64,000 nucleotides of DNA from Shouchella miscanthi (GCF_007725405.1 NZ_CP042163.1:2666001-2730000); one strand, 5' to 3'; positions 35,890 through 45,601 are shown, numbered from the stretch's first letter. The notes: generated from the letters alone by a model not told the origin. A program made the numbers and translations.

Positions 35890-36447
35890 CTACGCTCTTG
35901 ATACATAAGAAGAGTTTCTCGTATCAATAATAAGCTTATCTCCTTGGTTAACAAAGAAAGGCACTTGAACAGTTAAACCCGTTTCCACTGTAGCCGGCTT
36001 TGTGCCACCTGAAGCTGTATCGCCTTTAATTCCCGGTTCTGTTTCAGTCACTTCTAACGTCACCGTGTTCGGTACTTCTACGCCTAAAGTTTCACTTGCA
36101 AATGTAATAACATGTACTTCCATGTTTTCTTTCAAAAACTTCAGTTCATGTTCAATTTGCTTTGTTGGAAGCTCTAGCTGCTCATACGTTTCATTATCCA
36201 TAAACGTATGCATATCGCCACTTTCATACAAGTACTGCATACGGCGATTTTCAATGTGCGCTTTCGCTACTTTTTCTCCAGCGCGAAACGTCCGTTCTTG
36301 GACAGCACCAGTACGCAAGTTACGCAATTTTGACCGTACAAATGCAGCTCCTTTACCTGGTTTTACGTGTTGAAACTCCATCACTTGCCAGATACCATTA
36401 TCTACTTCAATCGTTAAACCTGTTTTAAAATCATTAACTGATATCAT
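35890..36447 (-). CDS. efp: Translation elongation factor P
   Basis: A 185-residue three-domain protein of typical length: KOW-like N-terminal domain with the modification loop [10 protein letters not shown] and Lys32 at its tip, followed by two OB domains and the C-terminal [20 protein letters not shown] segment. EF-P rescues ribosomes stalled at polyproline. In Bacillus Lys32 carries 5-aminopentanol; that is taken from the family. GGAGGATATAG precedes ATG. Likely an operon with yqhT upstream. Confidence 0.97.
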   Translation of the reverse strand: MISVNDFKTGLTIEVDNGIWQVMEFQHVKPGKGAAFVRSKLRNLRTGAVQERTFRAGEKVAKAHIENRRMQYLYESGDMHTFMDNETYEQLELPTKQIEHELKFLKENMEVHVITFASETLGVEVPNTVTLEVTETEPGIKGDTASGGTKPATVETGLTVQVPFFVNQGDKLIIDTRNSSYVSRA

Positions 36448-36535
36448 TCTATATCCTCCAATTAAACACTCTTATTCCCAATAGTTACTATACCACAGCT
36501 TCACGAGTGTGTCTCCGCCTTTTCCGATTCCTTTT

Positions 36536-37600
36536 TTAAAGGATAATAAGTTCTTTTGAGGAATAATTTAATCGTTCATTTCCCGTTTCCGTAATTAAAA
36601 TATCATCTTCAATTCGTGTTCCGCCAACACCAGGAATATAAATACCCGGTTCTACCGTTACGACCATGCCTGGCTGTAACGGCACATCTGATGCCATTGA
36701 TAAACCAGGCGCTTCATGTACTTCCATTCCTAAACCATGACCTGTAGAATGTCCGAAATAGTCCCCGTATCCTTTTTCTTTAATATAATCACGCGTTAGC
36801 GCATCTGCTTCTTTGCCAGTCATCCCTGGTTTTATGCCATCAATCCCAAGTTGCTGTGCCACACGAACCGTTTCGTAAATCGTTTTCAACTCATCGGAGA
36901 TGTTACCAACGGCGAGTGTACGTGTAATATCAGAGCAATACCCTTCATAATAAGCGCCAAAATCTAACGTAACTAGCTCGCCACTTTCAATGGTTTTTTC
37001 AGAGGCAACACCATGTGGTAAAGCAGATCGTACACCTGAAGCGACGATAATATCAAAAGACGACGAGACAGCACCTTGTTTGCGCATAAAAAACTCTAGT
37101 TCATTTGAAACGTCAATTTCTTTGATCCCTGGTTTAATAAACGTTTGAATGTGCGCGTACGCTTTTTCGGCAATATCAGCGGCTTTTTTCATCGTTTGTA
37201 TCTCTTCTGGCGTTTTGATAAGGCGGAGCGGTTCCACCATTTGATTGATTGCAACGAGGGTTGCACCTGTTAACGTTTGCTCCAATTGTTCATATTCTGC
37301 ATATGTAAGTTTTGTTTTTTCAAATCCTAATTTCTTAATGCCTAAAGAACTTGATTGAACAGCAATTTCGTTCATGAGCGTCCCAGCTTGTTTCACAATT
37401 TGAAAACCATGAACTTGTTCTTCCGCTTGTTCCACATAACGAAAGTCAGTGATGAATCGTGCATCCGTTTCAGTAAGGAGCACTGCACCTGCTGTACCTG
37501 TAAATCCAGTAACGTAACGACGATTAATCGGACTCATGATTAAAAACCCATCCACGTCATGGTCCCGTAATTTCTTTTGCAAAGACTGAATAATAGTCAT
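36536..37600 (-). CDS. yqhT: M24 family Xaa-Pro aminopeptidase (YqhT)
   Basis: A 354-residue creatinase/prolidase-type metallopeptidase: N-terminal creatinase domain (1-130), then a pita-bread catalytic domain with the ligands Asp in LDFGAYYEGYCSDITRT, His in GHGLGMEVHE, and two Glu in TVEPGIYIP and GTRIEDDILIT. It removes N-terminal residues ahead of proline. The efp-yqhT pairing is the Bacillus norm and fits polyproline metabolism. GAGGGAG precedes ATG. Confidence 0.94.
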   Translation of the reverse strand: MTIIQSLQKKLRDHDVDGFLIMSPINRRYVTGFTGTAGAVLLTETDARFITDFRYVEQAEEQVHGFQIVKQAGTLMNEIAVQSSSLGIKKLGFEKTKLTYAEYEQLEQTLTGATLVAINQMVEPLRLIKTPEEIQTMKKAADIAEKAYAHIQTFIKPGIKEIDVSNELEFFMRKQGAVSSSFDIIVASGVRSALPHGVASEKTIESGELVTLDFGAYYEGYCSDITRTLAVGNISDELKTIYETVRVAQQLGIDGIKPGMTGKEADALTRDYIKEKGYGDYFGHSTGHGLGMEVHEAPGLSMASDVPLQPGMVVTVEPGIYIPGVGGTRIEDDILITETGNERLNYSSKELIIL

Positions 37601-37648
37601 GCGACTCCCTCATTTCTAAATGGTTAATAAGAGAATTGTAGCACAACT

Positions 37649-38158
37649 TCATTCAGCTTTAAATGAATCTTCCTTTGACATCGGTTCATTTTGTTCAGCA
37701 TACTCATAAGAAATGGAATAGCCGATGAATAATCCATACAAAATAAAGAGACAAAGTGTTGTCACAATCGTGTTTAATGAATAGCTTTGAACAGGTTTGA
37801 GATCAACAATAAACGGGTTAAGTATATAAAATACAATGACCCAAAGCAAAACACCAAATCCTACACCTGGCCACATGCTATTCACTTTTTGTAACGTCCA
37901 CTTATAGAAAAAGGCGATGCCTATTGAGAGAATGGCAATGACAGCAATGCCAACGAGTTGACCAGTGTGACCTAGCTTCCAGTCTCCTAAAGCCCACGGC
38001 AGTAAGACAAAGGACGGACCAACTTCTGTTAAATGAAAATAGTAGCTACTATAGCCTATAAACGACCAAATTAAACCGCCAAAAAAACCAATAAGAACGA
38101 CTTTCATTGGAAATCCCATTTGTTTCGTGTCAATGATTTCTTGATCCATTTTATTCAT
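37649..38158 (-). CDS. yqhR: YqhR family membrane protein
   Basis: A 169-residue protein with four membrane helices (about 18-38, 66-88, 96-118, 128-150). The SFIGYSSYYFHLTEVGPSFVL motif (its core is YYFHLTEVGPS) near 33-52 is the YqhR hallmark. Function unknown. Synteny (efp, yqhT, yqhR, then yqhP) is conserved, but the yqhQ gene that follows in B. subtilis is not between them here. GGAGGTG precedes the ATG. Confidence 0.85.
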   Translation of the reverse strand: MNKMDQEIIDTKQMGFPMKVVLIGFFGGLIWSFIGYSSYYFHLTEVGPSFVLLPWALGDWKLGHTGQLVGIAVIAILSIGIAFFYKWTLQKVNSMWPGVGFGVLLWVIVFYILNPFIVDLKPVQSYSLNTIVTTLCLFILYGLFIGYSISYEYAEQNEPMSKEDSFKAE

Positions 38159-38271
38159 ACGATCAACACCTCCACTAGTAGGATGTCCTTAAAAAAACAA
38201 AAACATGACTTTTTTTAACAGGATACCTCTTATTTTTAAAAAAACTGTCGAAATAGAAATGTATCATGCAC

Positions 38272-38301
38272 TTGATTGCGTTGTGTCATTCACTTTATAC
38301 T
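38272..38301 (+). promoter_or_regulatory. Sigma-A promoter of yqhP
   Basis: TTGATT (38272-38277), an 18-base spacer and TATACT (38296-38301), 53 bases ahead of the ATG. Confidence 0.55.
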
Positions 38302-38354
38302 GTAAGTAGAAGAACGTGATCGATTGTTCATGTCCATTTAGGAAGGGGATTGTT

Positions 38355-38738
38355 ATGAAGAAACTCTTTATGATTTTAGTGCCGATTATTTGTATACTGG
38401 CTTTTATCCAAATTCTTTCAAACATTCCTTACTTTTTAAGCGCCATTGGGGGTATGGCTCTTTTTGCTGGTATGATTTATCTCGGTTACCGGTTTTACTT
38501 ATCCAAGCGATATGGCGTTCCGTTTAAAGGCCGAACATCAAAAGGACCGAACCGATCACAAATACGAAAAGCACAGCGAACAAGCACCGTAAAGCCTCAA
38601 ACAAAAAAACCATTCTCTCCTTCTGTTAAGCAAAGAGAATTAAATCAAAAACAGTTAAAAAAAGTTCCAAAGCGTCGATCTTCTCCTCATTTAACGGTTA
38701 TCGAAGGAAAGAATACGAAAAAGAAGAAAAAAGCGTAA
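38355..38738 (+). CDS. yqhP: SA1362 family protein (YqhP)
   Basis: A 127-residue protein with two transmembrane helices (about 4-22 and 27-48) and a strongly basic cytoplasmic tail with a conserved RxYGVPF start and many Lys/Arg (KKVPKRRSSPHL). The frame is open upstream to 38316, but GGAAGGGG 7 bases before ATG 38355 fixes the start. Function unknown; a staphylococcal homologue names the family. Convergent with yqhO; an A/T-rich hairpin at 38721-38760 overlaps the stop codons. Confidence 0.78.
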   Translation: MKKLFMILVPIICILAFIQILSNIPYFLSAIGGMALFAGMIYLGYRFYLSKRYGVPFKGRTSKGPNRSQIRKAQRTSTVKPQTKKPFSPSVKQRELNQKQLKKVPKRRSSPHLTVIEGKNTKKKKKA

Positions 38739-38758
38739 CTATGGTTTTTTCTTCTTTT

Positions 38759-39655
38759 TTATCCGCTCCAACTTGTTAAAAATTGTGCCGTTTTCTCCTT
38801 ACCTAATCTAATCATCTTCTGTTTTTCTTCATCAGTTAAATCAAAATCAGTTGCTTTAATATGTTCAACCGGTATAAATACAATATTGCGCGCATGATCC
38901 TGACTTATGTAACGTGCGTCATGTGCATGCGTCATTGTCTCAAAAATCGCTTTATACAAATCAAAAGCATTGTGCACTTGATTAATAGGACGTTCCCCTT
39001 CTTTAGGGGATAATTGAAATCCAATGACTGGCCTTTTATAACCACCTCGCACACCATCTTTGAAAACCCACATCGGAAAATTACTTAATAAACCGCCATC
39101 CACAATATAGGAAGGCTTGTTCCCAACAGCTTGATTTTTTAATTTAACCGGTTCAAAAAAATAAGGAATGCTACAACTCATTCGTACAGCAGTCGCCACA
39201 CTAAATCGGTTTGGGTCTAATCCGTACTTCGGTAAATCATCTGGAATGACCACCATTTGACCTCTTGTGACATCTGATACAACGACTCGTAACGAACTCG
39301 GGGCTAAGTCACTAAACGTTCTGACTCCTTTTTGTTCTAATTGTTCTTTAATCCACTCTTCTAATTTATCCCCTTTATAGAGACCCATTCGGAAATAGAG
39401 GTTTAACCATTTCGTAATTTTAAAAGGCATAACCGCAAGACGTTCATCTCGAAATGTTGCTACATCAAGAGAATTTAACATCGTGAAAATGTCTTTACTT
39501 GAATAACCGGCCATTAGAAATGCCGCCACAATTGAACCGGCACTTGTACCTGCAATGCGTTCAAATAAAAGCCCTCTCCTTTCCGCTTCATCAATGGCTC
39601 CAACAAAGGCAAAAGCTTTCACCCCACCACCAGCAAAGACAGCATCGACCTTCAA
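38759..39655 (-). CDS. yqhO: Patatin-like phospholipase (YqhO)
   Basis: A 298-residue serine hydrolase: oxyanion loop AGGGVKAFAFVG (residues 7-18), nucleophile elbow GTSAGS near 33-38, and catalytic Asp in DGGLLSNFPM near 178-187. The family cleaves acyl chains of phospholipids. The frame is open far upstream, but AAGGGGGG with 6-base spacing supports TTG at 39655, just before the conserved KVDAVFAGGG. Following mntR in an arrangement known from Bacillus; a terminator separates them. Confidence 0.9.
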   Translation of the reverse strand: MKVDAVFAGGGVKAFAFVGAIDEAERRGLLFERIAGTSAGSIVAAFLMAGYSSKDIFTMLNSLDVATFRDERLAVMPFKITKWLNLYFRMGLYKGDKLEEWIKEQLEQKGVRTFSDLAPSSLRVVVSDVTRGQMVVIPDDLPKYGLDPNRFSVATAVRMSCSIPYFFEPVKLKNQAVGNKPSYIVDGGLLSNFPMWVFKDGVRGGYKRPVIGFQLSPKEGERPINQVHNAFDLYKAIFETMTHAHDARYISQDHARNIVFIPVEHIKATDFDLTDEEKQKMIRLGKEKTAQFLTSWSG

Positions 39656-39732
39656 TACGATCCCCCCTTTTACTTTAACTGTATGAGCAAAAGGGGTTGA
39701 CTCATTTCTTATCAACCAAAAAGCAATGAAAA

Positions 39733-39768
39733 CAAAAAAGATGCAAGGCATTGTTAACCCTTGCATCT
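39733..39768 (-). terminator. Terminator of mntR
   Basis: GATGCAAGG/CCTTGCATC around a 10-base loop followed by TTTTTTG on the minus strand. Confidence 0.8.
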
Positions 39769-39783
39769 CCCTTAAAAACCCTA

Positions 39784-40209
39784 TTAATCAGCTTGATCGT
39801 TTCGTTTCTGAATATCCCTTAATGTTTCCAGTCTACTTTCTTTTTCTTGAAAGTACTGAACTAAATCACCGATTCGATCGATCGCATCCCAGCTAATATG
39901 ATGCTCAATCCCTTCAACATCTTGATAGATATGATCTTCATTCACACCAATAATTTTCATGAAATCTTCCAACAGTTCATGTCTGTAGACTAACCGCTTT
40001 CCAATTTTATTTCCTTTTGCTGTTAGCATCAAACCTCTATATCGTTCATAAACAAGATAATCGCTTTTGTCTAGCTTTTGTACCATTTTCGTTACCGAAG
40101 AAGGGTGGACTTCAAGTGCTTCTGCAATATCAGATACACGGGCATAGCCTTTTTCTTCAATCAACATATAAATACGTTCTAAATAATCTTCCATGCTCGG
40201 TGTTGGCAT
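39784..40209 (-). CDS. mntR: Manganese-responsive repressor MntR
   Basis: A 141-residue DtxR-family regulator (B. subtilis 142). The winged-helix domain (1-70) starts [21 protein letters not shown]; Mn2+ ligands include Asp7, Glu10 (SMEDYLE), His76, Glu98, Glu101 and His102 (DVEGIEHH). It represses manganese uptake genes when Mn2+ is plentiful and activates efflux. I chose the ATG at 40209 because GGGGGG lies 5 bases upstream; the longer frame begins at 40248. Ligand numbering assumes this start. Confidence 0.95.
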   Translation of the reverse strand: MPTPSMEDYLERIYMLIEEKGYARVSDIAEALEVHPSSVTKMVQKLDKSDYLVYERYRGLMLTAKGNKIGKRLVYRHELLEDFMKIIGVNEDHIYQDVEGIEHHISWDAIDRIGDLVQYFQEKESRLETLRDIQKRNDQAD

Positions 40210-40287
40210 AGAATCCCCCCAATCCAAAGCGGACATAAATCCATTCACTCTTATCTTACTATAAAATGGGAGGAAGAACCAAGGAGA

Positions 40288-41313
40288 TTAAGTGAAGTAT
40301 TCAATTTTCGCTTGTGGGAAAAAGCGATCAATATAGTCAGTTAACGTATTACGCAGCTCACCGGCTTGTTCATCTTGGTAGACATATTTCCCTCTACCGT
40401 AGCGTCCCCACTTGTATTTGCGTTCTTCCTCTTCCATTTCAAGCTTTGATTTCGGATAGCGTTTTTGAATAATTCGCTTTGCCGTTTTTGTAAACCGGTG
40501 CTGAATCATTTCAAACGTGAGGTCTTTTTTGGCATAAGCAGGTAAAATCGCTTCTAGTCGCTCAAACAATTCGAGATAGCCTTCTTCCCAACCTTCATGC
40601 CAAATAATTGGCGCAACGATAAACCCTAATGGATAATCCGCTTTCGCTACTTTTCCTGCTGCTTCTATTCGTTCTAAAAAAGTAGATGTCCCCGGCTCGA
40701 AGTATTTAATGACATGTGCCGCATTAACGCTAAAACGGAAACGAGTATTCCCGTTATGCTTGGCATCAAGTAAATGGTCAACATGATGATATTTTGTAAC
40801 AAACCGTAAACGAGCGTGATCGCGCTCACCCATAAACTCAATTGTCTTCTTTAAAGAGTGGGTTAAATGATCGATGCCAACAATATCAGATGTACAAGCC
40901 GCTTCAAATCGAGTTGCTTCTGGGGCTCGTTCTTTAATGTATCGATCAGCAGATTCATAAATATCTTCTAAATTTACATATGTGCGAATATATGGCTTAT
41001 CTCCAAGAGTCGTCTGCAAATAACAGTAATGACAGTGACCCATACAGCCAGTCGCTAAAGGAATCGCATATTCTGCTGAAGGCTTTGATGTATCAAATTT
41101 TAACGTCTTACGAACACCAATAACGAGTGTAGATTTAGCATTTCGGTATTTTTGATTATCATTCTTTCCTGGAATATTCCGCACTTGGTTGTGAGAGGTT
41201 GTTTCTCTAATTTCAACGCCCTCTTTTTTAAACTTTTCATATAGCTGTTTTCCTAACGGATAGTCAAGAGCACGTGGCTCAATATATACTAGCTGAGGAT
41301 AAAAGGGTCTCAC
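40288..41313 (-). CDS. splB: Spore photoproduct lyase
   Basis: A radical-SAM enzyme of 341 residues. The cluster motif CMGHCHYC (Cys-X3-Cys-X2-Cys) lies near 89-96, the conserved catalytic Cys in ACTSDIVG near 140, and the C-terminus ends KIEYFT as in B. subtilis. It reverses the 5-thyminyl-5,6-dihydrothymine lesion in germinating spores. Two starts are possible (TTG 41319, GTG 41313); spacing from AGGAAAGG favours GTG. A sigma-G-type promoter is visible upstream. splA is not present beside it. Confidence 0.96.
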   Translation of the reverse strand: MRPFYPQLVYIEPRALDYPLGKQLYEKFKKEGVEIRETTSHNQVRNIPGKNDNQKYRNAKSTLVIGVRKTLKFDTSKPSAEYAIPLATGCMGHCHYCYLQTTLGDKPYIRTYVNLEDIYESADRYIKERAPEATRFEAACTSDIVGIDHLTHSLKKTIEFMGERDHARLRFVTKYHHVDHLLDAKHNGNTRFRFSVNAAHVIKYFEPGTSTFLERIEAAGKVAKADYPLGFIVAPIIWHEGWEEGYLELFERLEAILPAYAKKDLTFEMIQHRFTKTAKRIIQKRYPKSKLEMEEEERKYKWGRYGRGKYVYQDEQAGELRNTLTDYIDRFFPQAKIEYFT

Positions 41314-41343
41314 GCTCAACTTCCTTTCCTACTTTGATACTAC

Positions 41344-41372
41344 TATCGTGCTTAAAAATCAAAATTTCATAC
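41344..41372 (-). promoter_or_regulatory. Sigma-G-type promoter of splB
   Basis: GTATG, 17 bases and CACGATA on the minus strand fit GHATR/CATNHTA with one mismatch. Forespore transcription of splB is established for B. subtilis. Confidence 0.55.
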
Positions 41373-41390
41373 AAAGGTTTTTGAACGTTA

Positions 41391-41419
41391 TTGACAAATT
41401 GTTAAGGATTACGGAAAAT
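41391..41419 (+). promoter_or_regulatory. Candidate sigma-A promoter of dat
   Basis: A perfect TTGACA (41391-41396), 17 bases, and a weaker GAAAAT (41414-41419) lie 39 bases ahead of the ATG. Confidence 0.45.
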
Positions 41420-41457
41420 AATAAGGTAAATACGATAAAAAAAGCGAGGGCATCTTA

Positions 41458-42312
41458 ATGACATACGTTCTCTATAACGATTCAATTCTTGATGAAAATG
41501 ACGTGGCAATTTCTTATAAAGATCGTGGCTATCATTTTGGGGATGGCGTCTATGAAGTCATTCGCGTTTATAACGGCCAATACTTCACCCTTGATGAACA
41601 TTTAACTCGACTTTATGAAAGTGCAAAAAAAATTGAGTTAGAAATTCCTCATTCATTTGAAGCATTTAAAACACTGCTACACGATTACAAAGAAACATTA
41701 AAAACGGAAAACGGCTCGATTTATGTGCAAATTACCCGAGGTGCTAGTGACCGCAATCATTTGTATACGAAAGAAGAAAAGCCGGTTATCCTTGGCTTTG
41801 AAGTAAAAGGAAAAAGTGTGGACACTAAGCAAGAACAAGGTGTCGCTGCTTATGTAACAGAGGATGTACGCTGGCTTCGATGTGATATTAAGTCATTGAA
41901 TTTACTTGGAAATGTTATGGCTAAACGAAAAGCGTTTGATCATGATTGTGAGGAAGCCATTCTCTATCGTGAATCAGGTGTAACGGAAGGATCATCTTCC
42001 AATTTATTTTTAGTTAATAATGAGACTCTTTATACCCATCCAGCTAACAACCTCATATTGAACGGGATTACACGGCAAGAGATTTTAGCGATTGCAAAAG
42101 AACTCAAAATTGGGGTTATTGAGGAACCATTCCCTAAAGAAGTACTCCTGCACGCAGACGAAGCATTTATTACCAGCACTTCACTAGAGATCGTGCCTGT
42201 TCATACGTTTAAAGGTGATATTGAAGCGACTATTTCTGTTGGTACTGTAACGAAAAAGCTTCAGCAAGCATTAAAAGAACATGTACAAAAGAAAACAAAC
42301 GCATCCGTTTAG
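41458..42312 (+). CDS. dat: D-amino acid (D-alanine) aminotransferase
   Basis: A 284-residue class IV PLP transaminase. The opening ISYKDRGYHFGDGVYEVIRVYNGQ (core RGYHFGDGVYE at 23-33), the PLP lysine in CDIKSLNLLGNVMAK near 145, and GVTEGSSSNLF near 179-190 are those of Bacillus D-AAT. It interconverts D-alanine and D-glutamate for peptidoglycan. Its TAG overlaps the helD TAA by four bases, both within the terminator. Confidence 0.93.
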   Translation: MTYVLYNDSILDENDVAISYKDRGYHFGDGVYEVIRVYNGQYFTLDEHLTRLYESAKKIELEIPHSFEAFKTLLHDYKETLKTENGSIYVQITRGASDRNHLYTKEEKPVILGFEVKGKSVDTKQEQGVAAYVTEDVRWLRCDIKSLNLLGNVMAKRKAFDHDCEEAILYRESGVTEGSSSNLFLVNNETLYTHPANNLILNGITRQEILAIAKELKIGVIEEPFPKEVLLHADEAFITSTSLEIVPVHTFKGDIEATISVGTVTKKLQQALKEHVQKKTNASV

Positions 42313-42328
42313 GATAGCGTTTGTTTTT
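42296..42328. terminator. Bidirectional terminator containing two stop codons
   Basis: AACAAACGC and GCGTTTGTT form the stem; the 14-base loop holds TTAG, which is the dat stop read forward and the helD stop read backward. T/A runs flank it. Confidence 0.75.
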
Positions 42329-44612
42329 TGTAGGCAGACTCATCAATTTCCTGCAAGAAACGAGACGGCGCTCCTACAGAAAACAGCGCAAGCTCATGCA
42401 TCGCTCGTGTACATGCTGTGTACAAATGAAACCGTTCTTGCTCCGTATGAAACTGCTGGTCCGACGCATTAAAAACAAGAACGGAATCAAATTCTATTCC
42501 TTTTGCTAAATAAATTGGTAGCACTACAATCCCCGTATCGTATTCATGATGATCCTCTGTAACAAGCTGAATCGTTAGCCATTCACTTAACGTCGCATGG
42601 GCTTTTTTCGCTTCTTCAGCTGTTTTTGTTAAGATTGCAATGGTTTGATACCCTTCGTCTTGTGACGCTTCAATGAACTCTACCATAGGCTTAATGACGG
42701 TTACTTGATTGGCCGCCTGAACAATGGTCGGCTGTTTTCCGTCTCGATCAAATGGCTCCACTTTCTTCGGCTCTGGCAATAGTTCACGGCTAAACGACAT
42801 AATCGGTTTTGTCGATCGATAACTCTTTTTAAATTCAATGTACGTGGATTCTTTAGGAAGACCTATTCCAGCTAATAATTCTGCAGCCGTACCGAACTGA
42901 TGGTTTAAGGATTGCGAATAATCCCCAACGATTGTAAAACGGGCACGCGGATATAACATCTGCAAATACATTAATTGAAACGACGAATAATCTTGAGCTT
43001 CATCAATAAACACATGTTTAATTGATCGGTCTACTTGCAACCCTTTTAATTGATCCAACAAGTATAAATAAGGTGTGGCGTCTTCATAGGGCATTCGTCC
43101 TTCGCCAAGCTCGTGGACGGTAAACAAAGCTACTTCTGAAAACCCATCAATCTTCTTATGACGATCCGAAAGTAGAAATTGTTCGTACATTGCATCACTA
43201 TCTAAAAACGAAAACGACCGCACAAGTCGCTGTAATGGCTTAAATGCTGCTTTAGCAATCCGTTTTGCCAGCAATTTTTCTTGTTGCTCTTCAAGATCAA
43301 ATGTATCGCTATTTAATTGCTTCCCGTCTACTTGATGGTAAGTCTGCATTAATGTCTCTTTATCGGCAAGCTCTCGTTCTTGTTCCACCCAATCACTGGA
43401 GCGCTCTTTACCTTCTTGCTTAGCAAGCTCCTTTAACAGCCACTCAGCCGTAAGTTTTAAGCGGTTTTGAAGCGTAATGGAATGGTCTAAGCAGTAAAAG
43501 TACGTTTGAATATCTGTTTTTTTCACAATCGTACTGCCTTTAAAGCGTAGGTCTTTAAACAAAACACCGTCAATTTCAAGTTCAGCCAAATAATCGTCCA
43601 AATAGTGTTTGAATAAAGGGCTCGATTTTAATTCAATACTACGTTTCCGTGTACGATAACGCTCTGTTGTCTCATTTGAGAGCATAAACTCCAACTGTTC
43701 AAAATGATTCTCGACTTCAAATTTTTTCCCTAACCGTTTATATAAGTAACCTTTTAAAGTTTGCTGAGTCATATTTTCTTCACCTAATTCCGGAAGCACA
43801 GTCGAAACATAGTTTGAAAACAACTCATTTGGAGAAAACAATATCAACTGCTGCGCATCCAGCTGCTCTCGGTGTCGAAATAATAGATAGGCGGCTCGCT
43901 GCATTGCAACAGACGTTTTACCGCTACCAGCTACTCCTTGCACAATTAAAAAGCGGTTTTTTTCATTTCGTATCGCTTTATTCTGCTCTTTTTGAATGGT
44001 AGATACAATGGTTTTCATGGAAGTGGACGCTTGATCACTTAGCGCATCCTTTAATCGTTCATCTCCAATCGCAAGAGAGGTATCAAACATCGCTTTCAGC
44101 TGACCTCTGCGAAACACATATTGCCGCTTCCCAACTAAGTCAGCCTCTATCTTACCAGCAGGCGCATTGTAGGAAACTGGTCCAATCTCTGCGTCATAAT
44201 ACACACTTGAAATTGGCGCTCGCCAATCATAGATAAGAAACTCTTCTTCCGACTCGTTCATTAATGAGGCTAACCCAATATAAATAGGATCTTCTTGCTT
44301 CTGTCCTTCTTCTTTTAAATCAATCCGTCCGAAATAAGGGGCGTTAGCGAGTCTACGTAGCGTCTTCATTTGCTTTTTCATAACATCGCTGCTACGCTCT
44401 CGCTCATGTAAAAGCTCTGCTTGCTGACGGATACTAGAGATTGTTTCTTCAGCATCCTCCGTATTGGAAAAATTCATTGTTACATTATCCCAAAAGGTTT
44501 CTTTTATTTCTTTTTCATCTTCGTGCACACCTTCAAGCTGTTGCTTTAATAGCGTTTGTTTTGTACGAATAAAGGCATGAATAAATGCCGCACGTTCATA
44601 TTCATATTGCAA
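42309..44612 (-). CDS. helD: RNA polymerase recycling motor ATPase HelD
   Basis: A superfamily 1 (UvrD/Rep-like) ATPase of about 767 residues with the N-terminal coiled-coil arm (1-150), Walker A GVAGSGKTSVAMQRAAYL near 227-245, a large insertion without helicase motifs, DEAQDYS, and the C-terminal ARFTIVGDYSQSLN and LPIYLAKGIEFDSVLVFNASD segments (shown in part). HelD frees stalled RNA polymerase from DNA; it is not a true helicase. The frame opens at TTG 44633, too near AAAGGAG; GGAGGG nine bases before TTG 44612 fits better. The start is ambiguous. Confidence 0.9.
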   Translation of the reverse strand: MQYEYERAAFIHAFIRTKQTLLKQQLEGVHEDEKEIKETFWDNVTMNFSNTEDAEETISSIRQQAELLHERERSSDVMKKQMKTLRRLANAPYFGRIDLKEEGQKQEDPIYIGLASLMNESEEEFLIYDWRAPISSVYYDAEIGPVSYNAPAGKIEADLVGKRQYVFRRGQLKAMFDTSLAIGDERLKDALSDQASTSMKTIVSTIQKEQNKAIRNEKNRFLIVQGVAGSGKTSVAMQRAAYLLFRHREQLDAQQLILFSPNELFSNYVSTVLPELGEENMTQQTLKGYLYKRLGKKFEVENHFEQLEFMLSNETTERYRTRKRSIELKSSPLFKHYLDDYLAELEIDGVLFKDLRFKGSTIVKKTDIQTYFYCLDHSITLQNRLKLTAEWLLKELAKQEGKERSSDWVEQERELADKETLMQTYHQVDGKQLNSDTFDLEEQQEKLLAKRIAKAAFKPLQRLVRSFSFLDSDAMYEQFLLSDRHKKIDGFSEVALFTVHELGEGRMPYEDATPYLYLLDQLKGLQVDRSIKHVFIDEAQDYSSFQLMYLQMLYPRARFTIVGDYSQSLNHQFGTAAELLAGIGLPKESTYIEFKKSYRSTKPIMSFSRELLPEPKKVEPFDRDGKQPTIVQAANQVTVIKPMVEFIEASQDEGYQTIAILTKTAEEAKKAHATLSEWLTIQLVTEDHHEYDTGIVVLPIYLAKGIEFDSVLVFNASDQQFHTEQERFHLYTACTRAMHELALFSVGAPSRFLQEIDESAYKKQTLS

Positions 44613-44655
44613 AAAAACACGTCCCTCCAGCAAACTCCTTTTAACCGTATCGTCT

Positions 44656-44685
44656 ATAGTAGCACAAACAATTTTTCCTCTTCAA
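44656..44685 (-). promoter_or_regulatory. Sigma-A promoter of helD
   Basis: TTGAAG, 18 bases, TACTAT with an upstream TGC (extended -10) on the minus strand, between the lipM stop and helD. Confidence 0.6.
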
Positions 44686-44690
44686 GGTTT

Positions 44691-45524
44691 TCATCTCTTA
44701 TAATTCCACTCGTCGTTTTCATACCGATCTTTTGCAAGCTGCTGGACTTCCTTTTCTTCCTCCGCTGTTAACGTATAAGGTTCAAGGATAATCCCTAGTC
44801 CTTTTTCAAATCCGCTTTTAAATGCATGAACAGCTTCTTGCATAGAAACAGGCTTTTCCCTTAACTCATTAATGGCTACAGCTTTTTTTAAAAATTGCTG
44901 CTGCATTCGTTCTCGCAATCGGTTCGAGCGATAATGAAACAAATCGAACAGCTTGTCGACGTCAAAATCGAATACGATTGAGCCATGCTGTAAAATGACC
45001 CCTTTTTGTCTCGTTTGAGCGCTTCCAGCAATTTTTCTACCTTCTACAACAAGTTCATACCAAGACGGTGCATCAAAACAAACAGAAGAACGAGGGTTTT
45101 TTAACGCTTCCTTTTCTTGCTTACTTTCAGGAACAGCAAAGTAAGCAGAGAGCCCTAACTCTTTAAACCCTTCAAGTAGACCGGTAGAAATGACACGATA
45201 CGCTTCTGTTACAGATGCAGGCATAGCGGGATGCTGCTCTGAAACGATAACACTATACGTTAATTCATGCTCATGAAGTACACCTCTCCCTCCTGTGGGA
45301 CGACGTACAAAACCTAACTCTTTTTCTTTTACTTTTTCCATATTGATTTCTTTTTCTAACTGTTGAAAGTAGCCAATGGATAGCGTCGCGGGATTCCAAC
45401 CATAAAACCGAATGGTTGGGGGAATGGCACCGCTACTATGCCAATTTAATAACGCTTCATCTAAAGCCATATTGTAAGAGGGTGTTTTGTTTCCGGAATA
45501 AATAAATCTCCAAATTTCAGTCAA
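44691..45524 (-). CDS. lipM: Octanoyl-[GcvH]:protein N-octanoyltransferase LipM
   Basis: A 277-residue biotin/lipoyl-ligase fold protein: [19 protein letters not shown] (75-93), catalytic Cys149 in [14 protein letters not shown] and Lys164 in GRKIAGSAQ. LipM moves octanoate from ACP to GcvH; LipL then passes it to the E2 subunits. The TTG start follows GAAGGAAG. Its clients in this window are the glycine cleavage system and BkdB. Lipoate-protein ligase LplJ is the main alternative, but the Cys149 context and synteny with yqhL support LipM. Confidence 0.9.
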   Translation of the reverse strand: MTEIWRFIYSGNKTPSYNMALDEALLNWHSSGAIPPTIRFYGWNPATLSIGYFQQLEKEINMEKVKEKELGFVRRPTGGRGVLHEHELTYSVIVSEQHPAMPASVTEAYRVISTGLLEGFKELGLSAYFAVPESKQEKEALKNPRSSVCFDAPSWYELVVEGRKIAGSAQTRQKGVILQHGSIVFDFDVDKLFDLFHYRSNRLRERMQQQFLKKAVAINELREKPVSMQEAVHAFKSGFEKGLGIILEPYTLTAEEEKEVQQLAKDRYENDEWNYKR

Positions 45525-45572
45525 CTAAATCGCTTCCTTCTTGTTGTTGTTTTCGTTTTGCCATACTTACGA

Positions 45573-45601
45573 TTGAAAAACCTACGCCCTATCGATATAA
45601 T
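45573..45601 (+). promoter_or_regulatory. Sigma-A promoter of yqhL
   Basis: TTGAAA (45573-45578), 17 bases, TATAAT (45596-45601): near-consensus promoter 40 bases ahead of the ATG. Confidence 0.75.

Noticed and set aside
38721-38760. Hairpin AAGAAGAAAAAA/TTTTTTCTTCTT at the yqhP-yqhO junction as a strong terminator
   Set aside because: The stem is almost entirely A-T and would be unstable; left out as a feature though it may still help termination.
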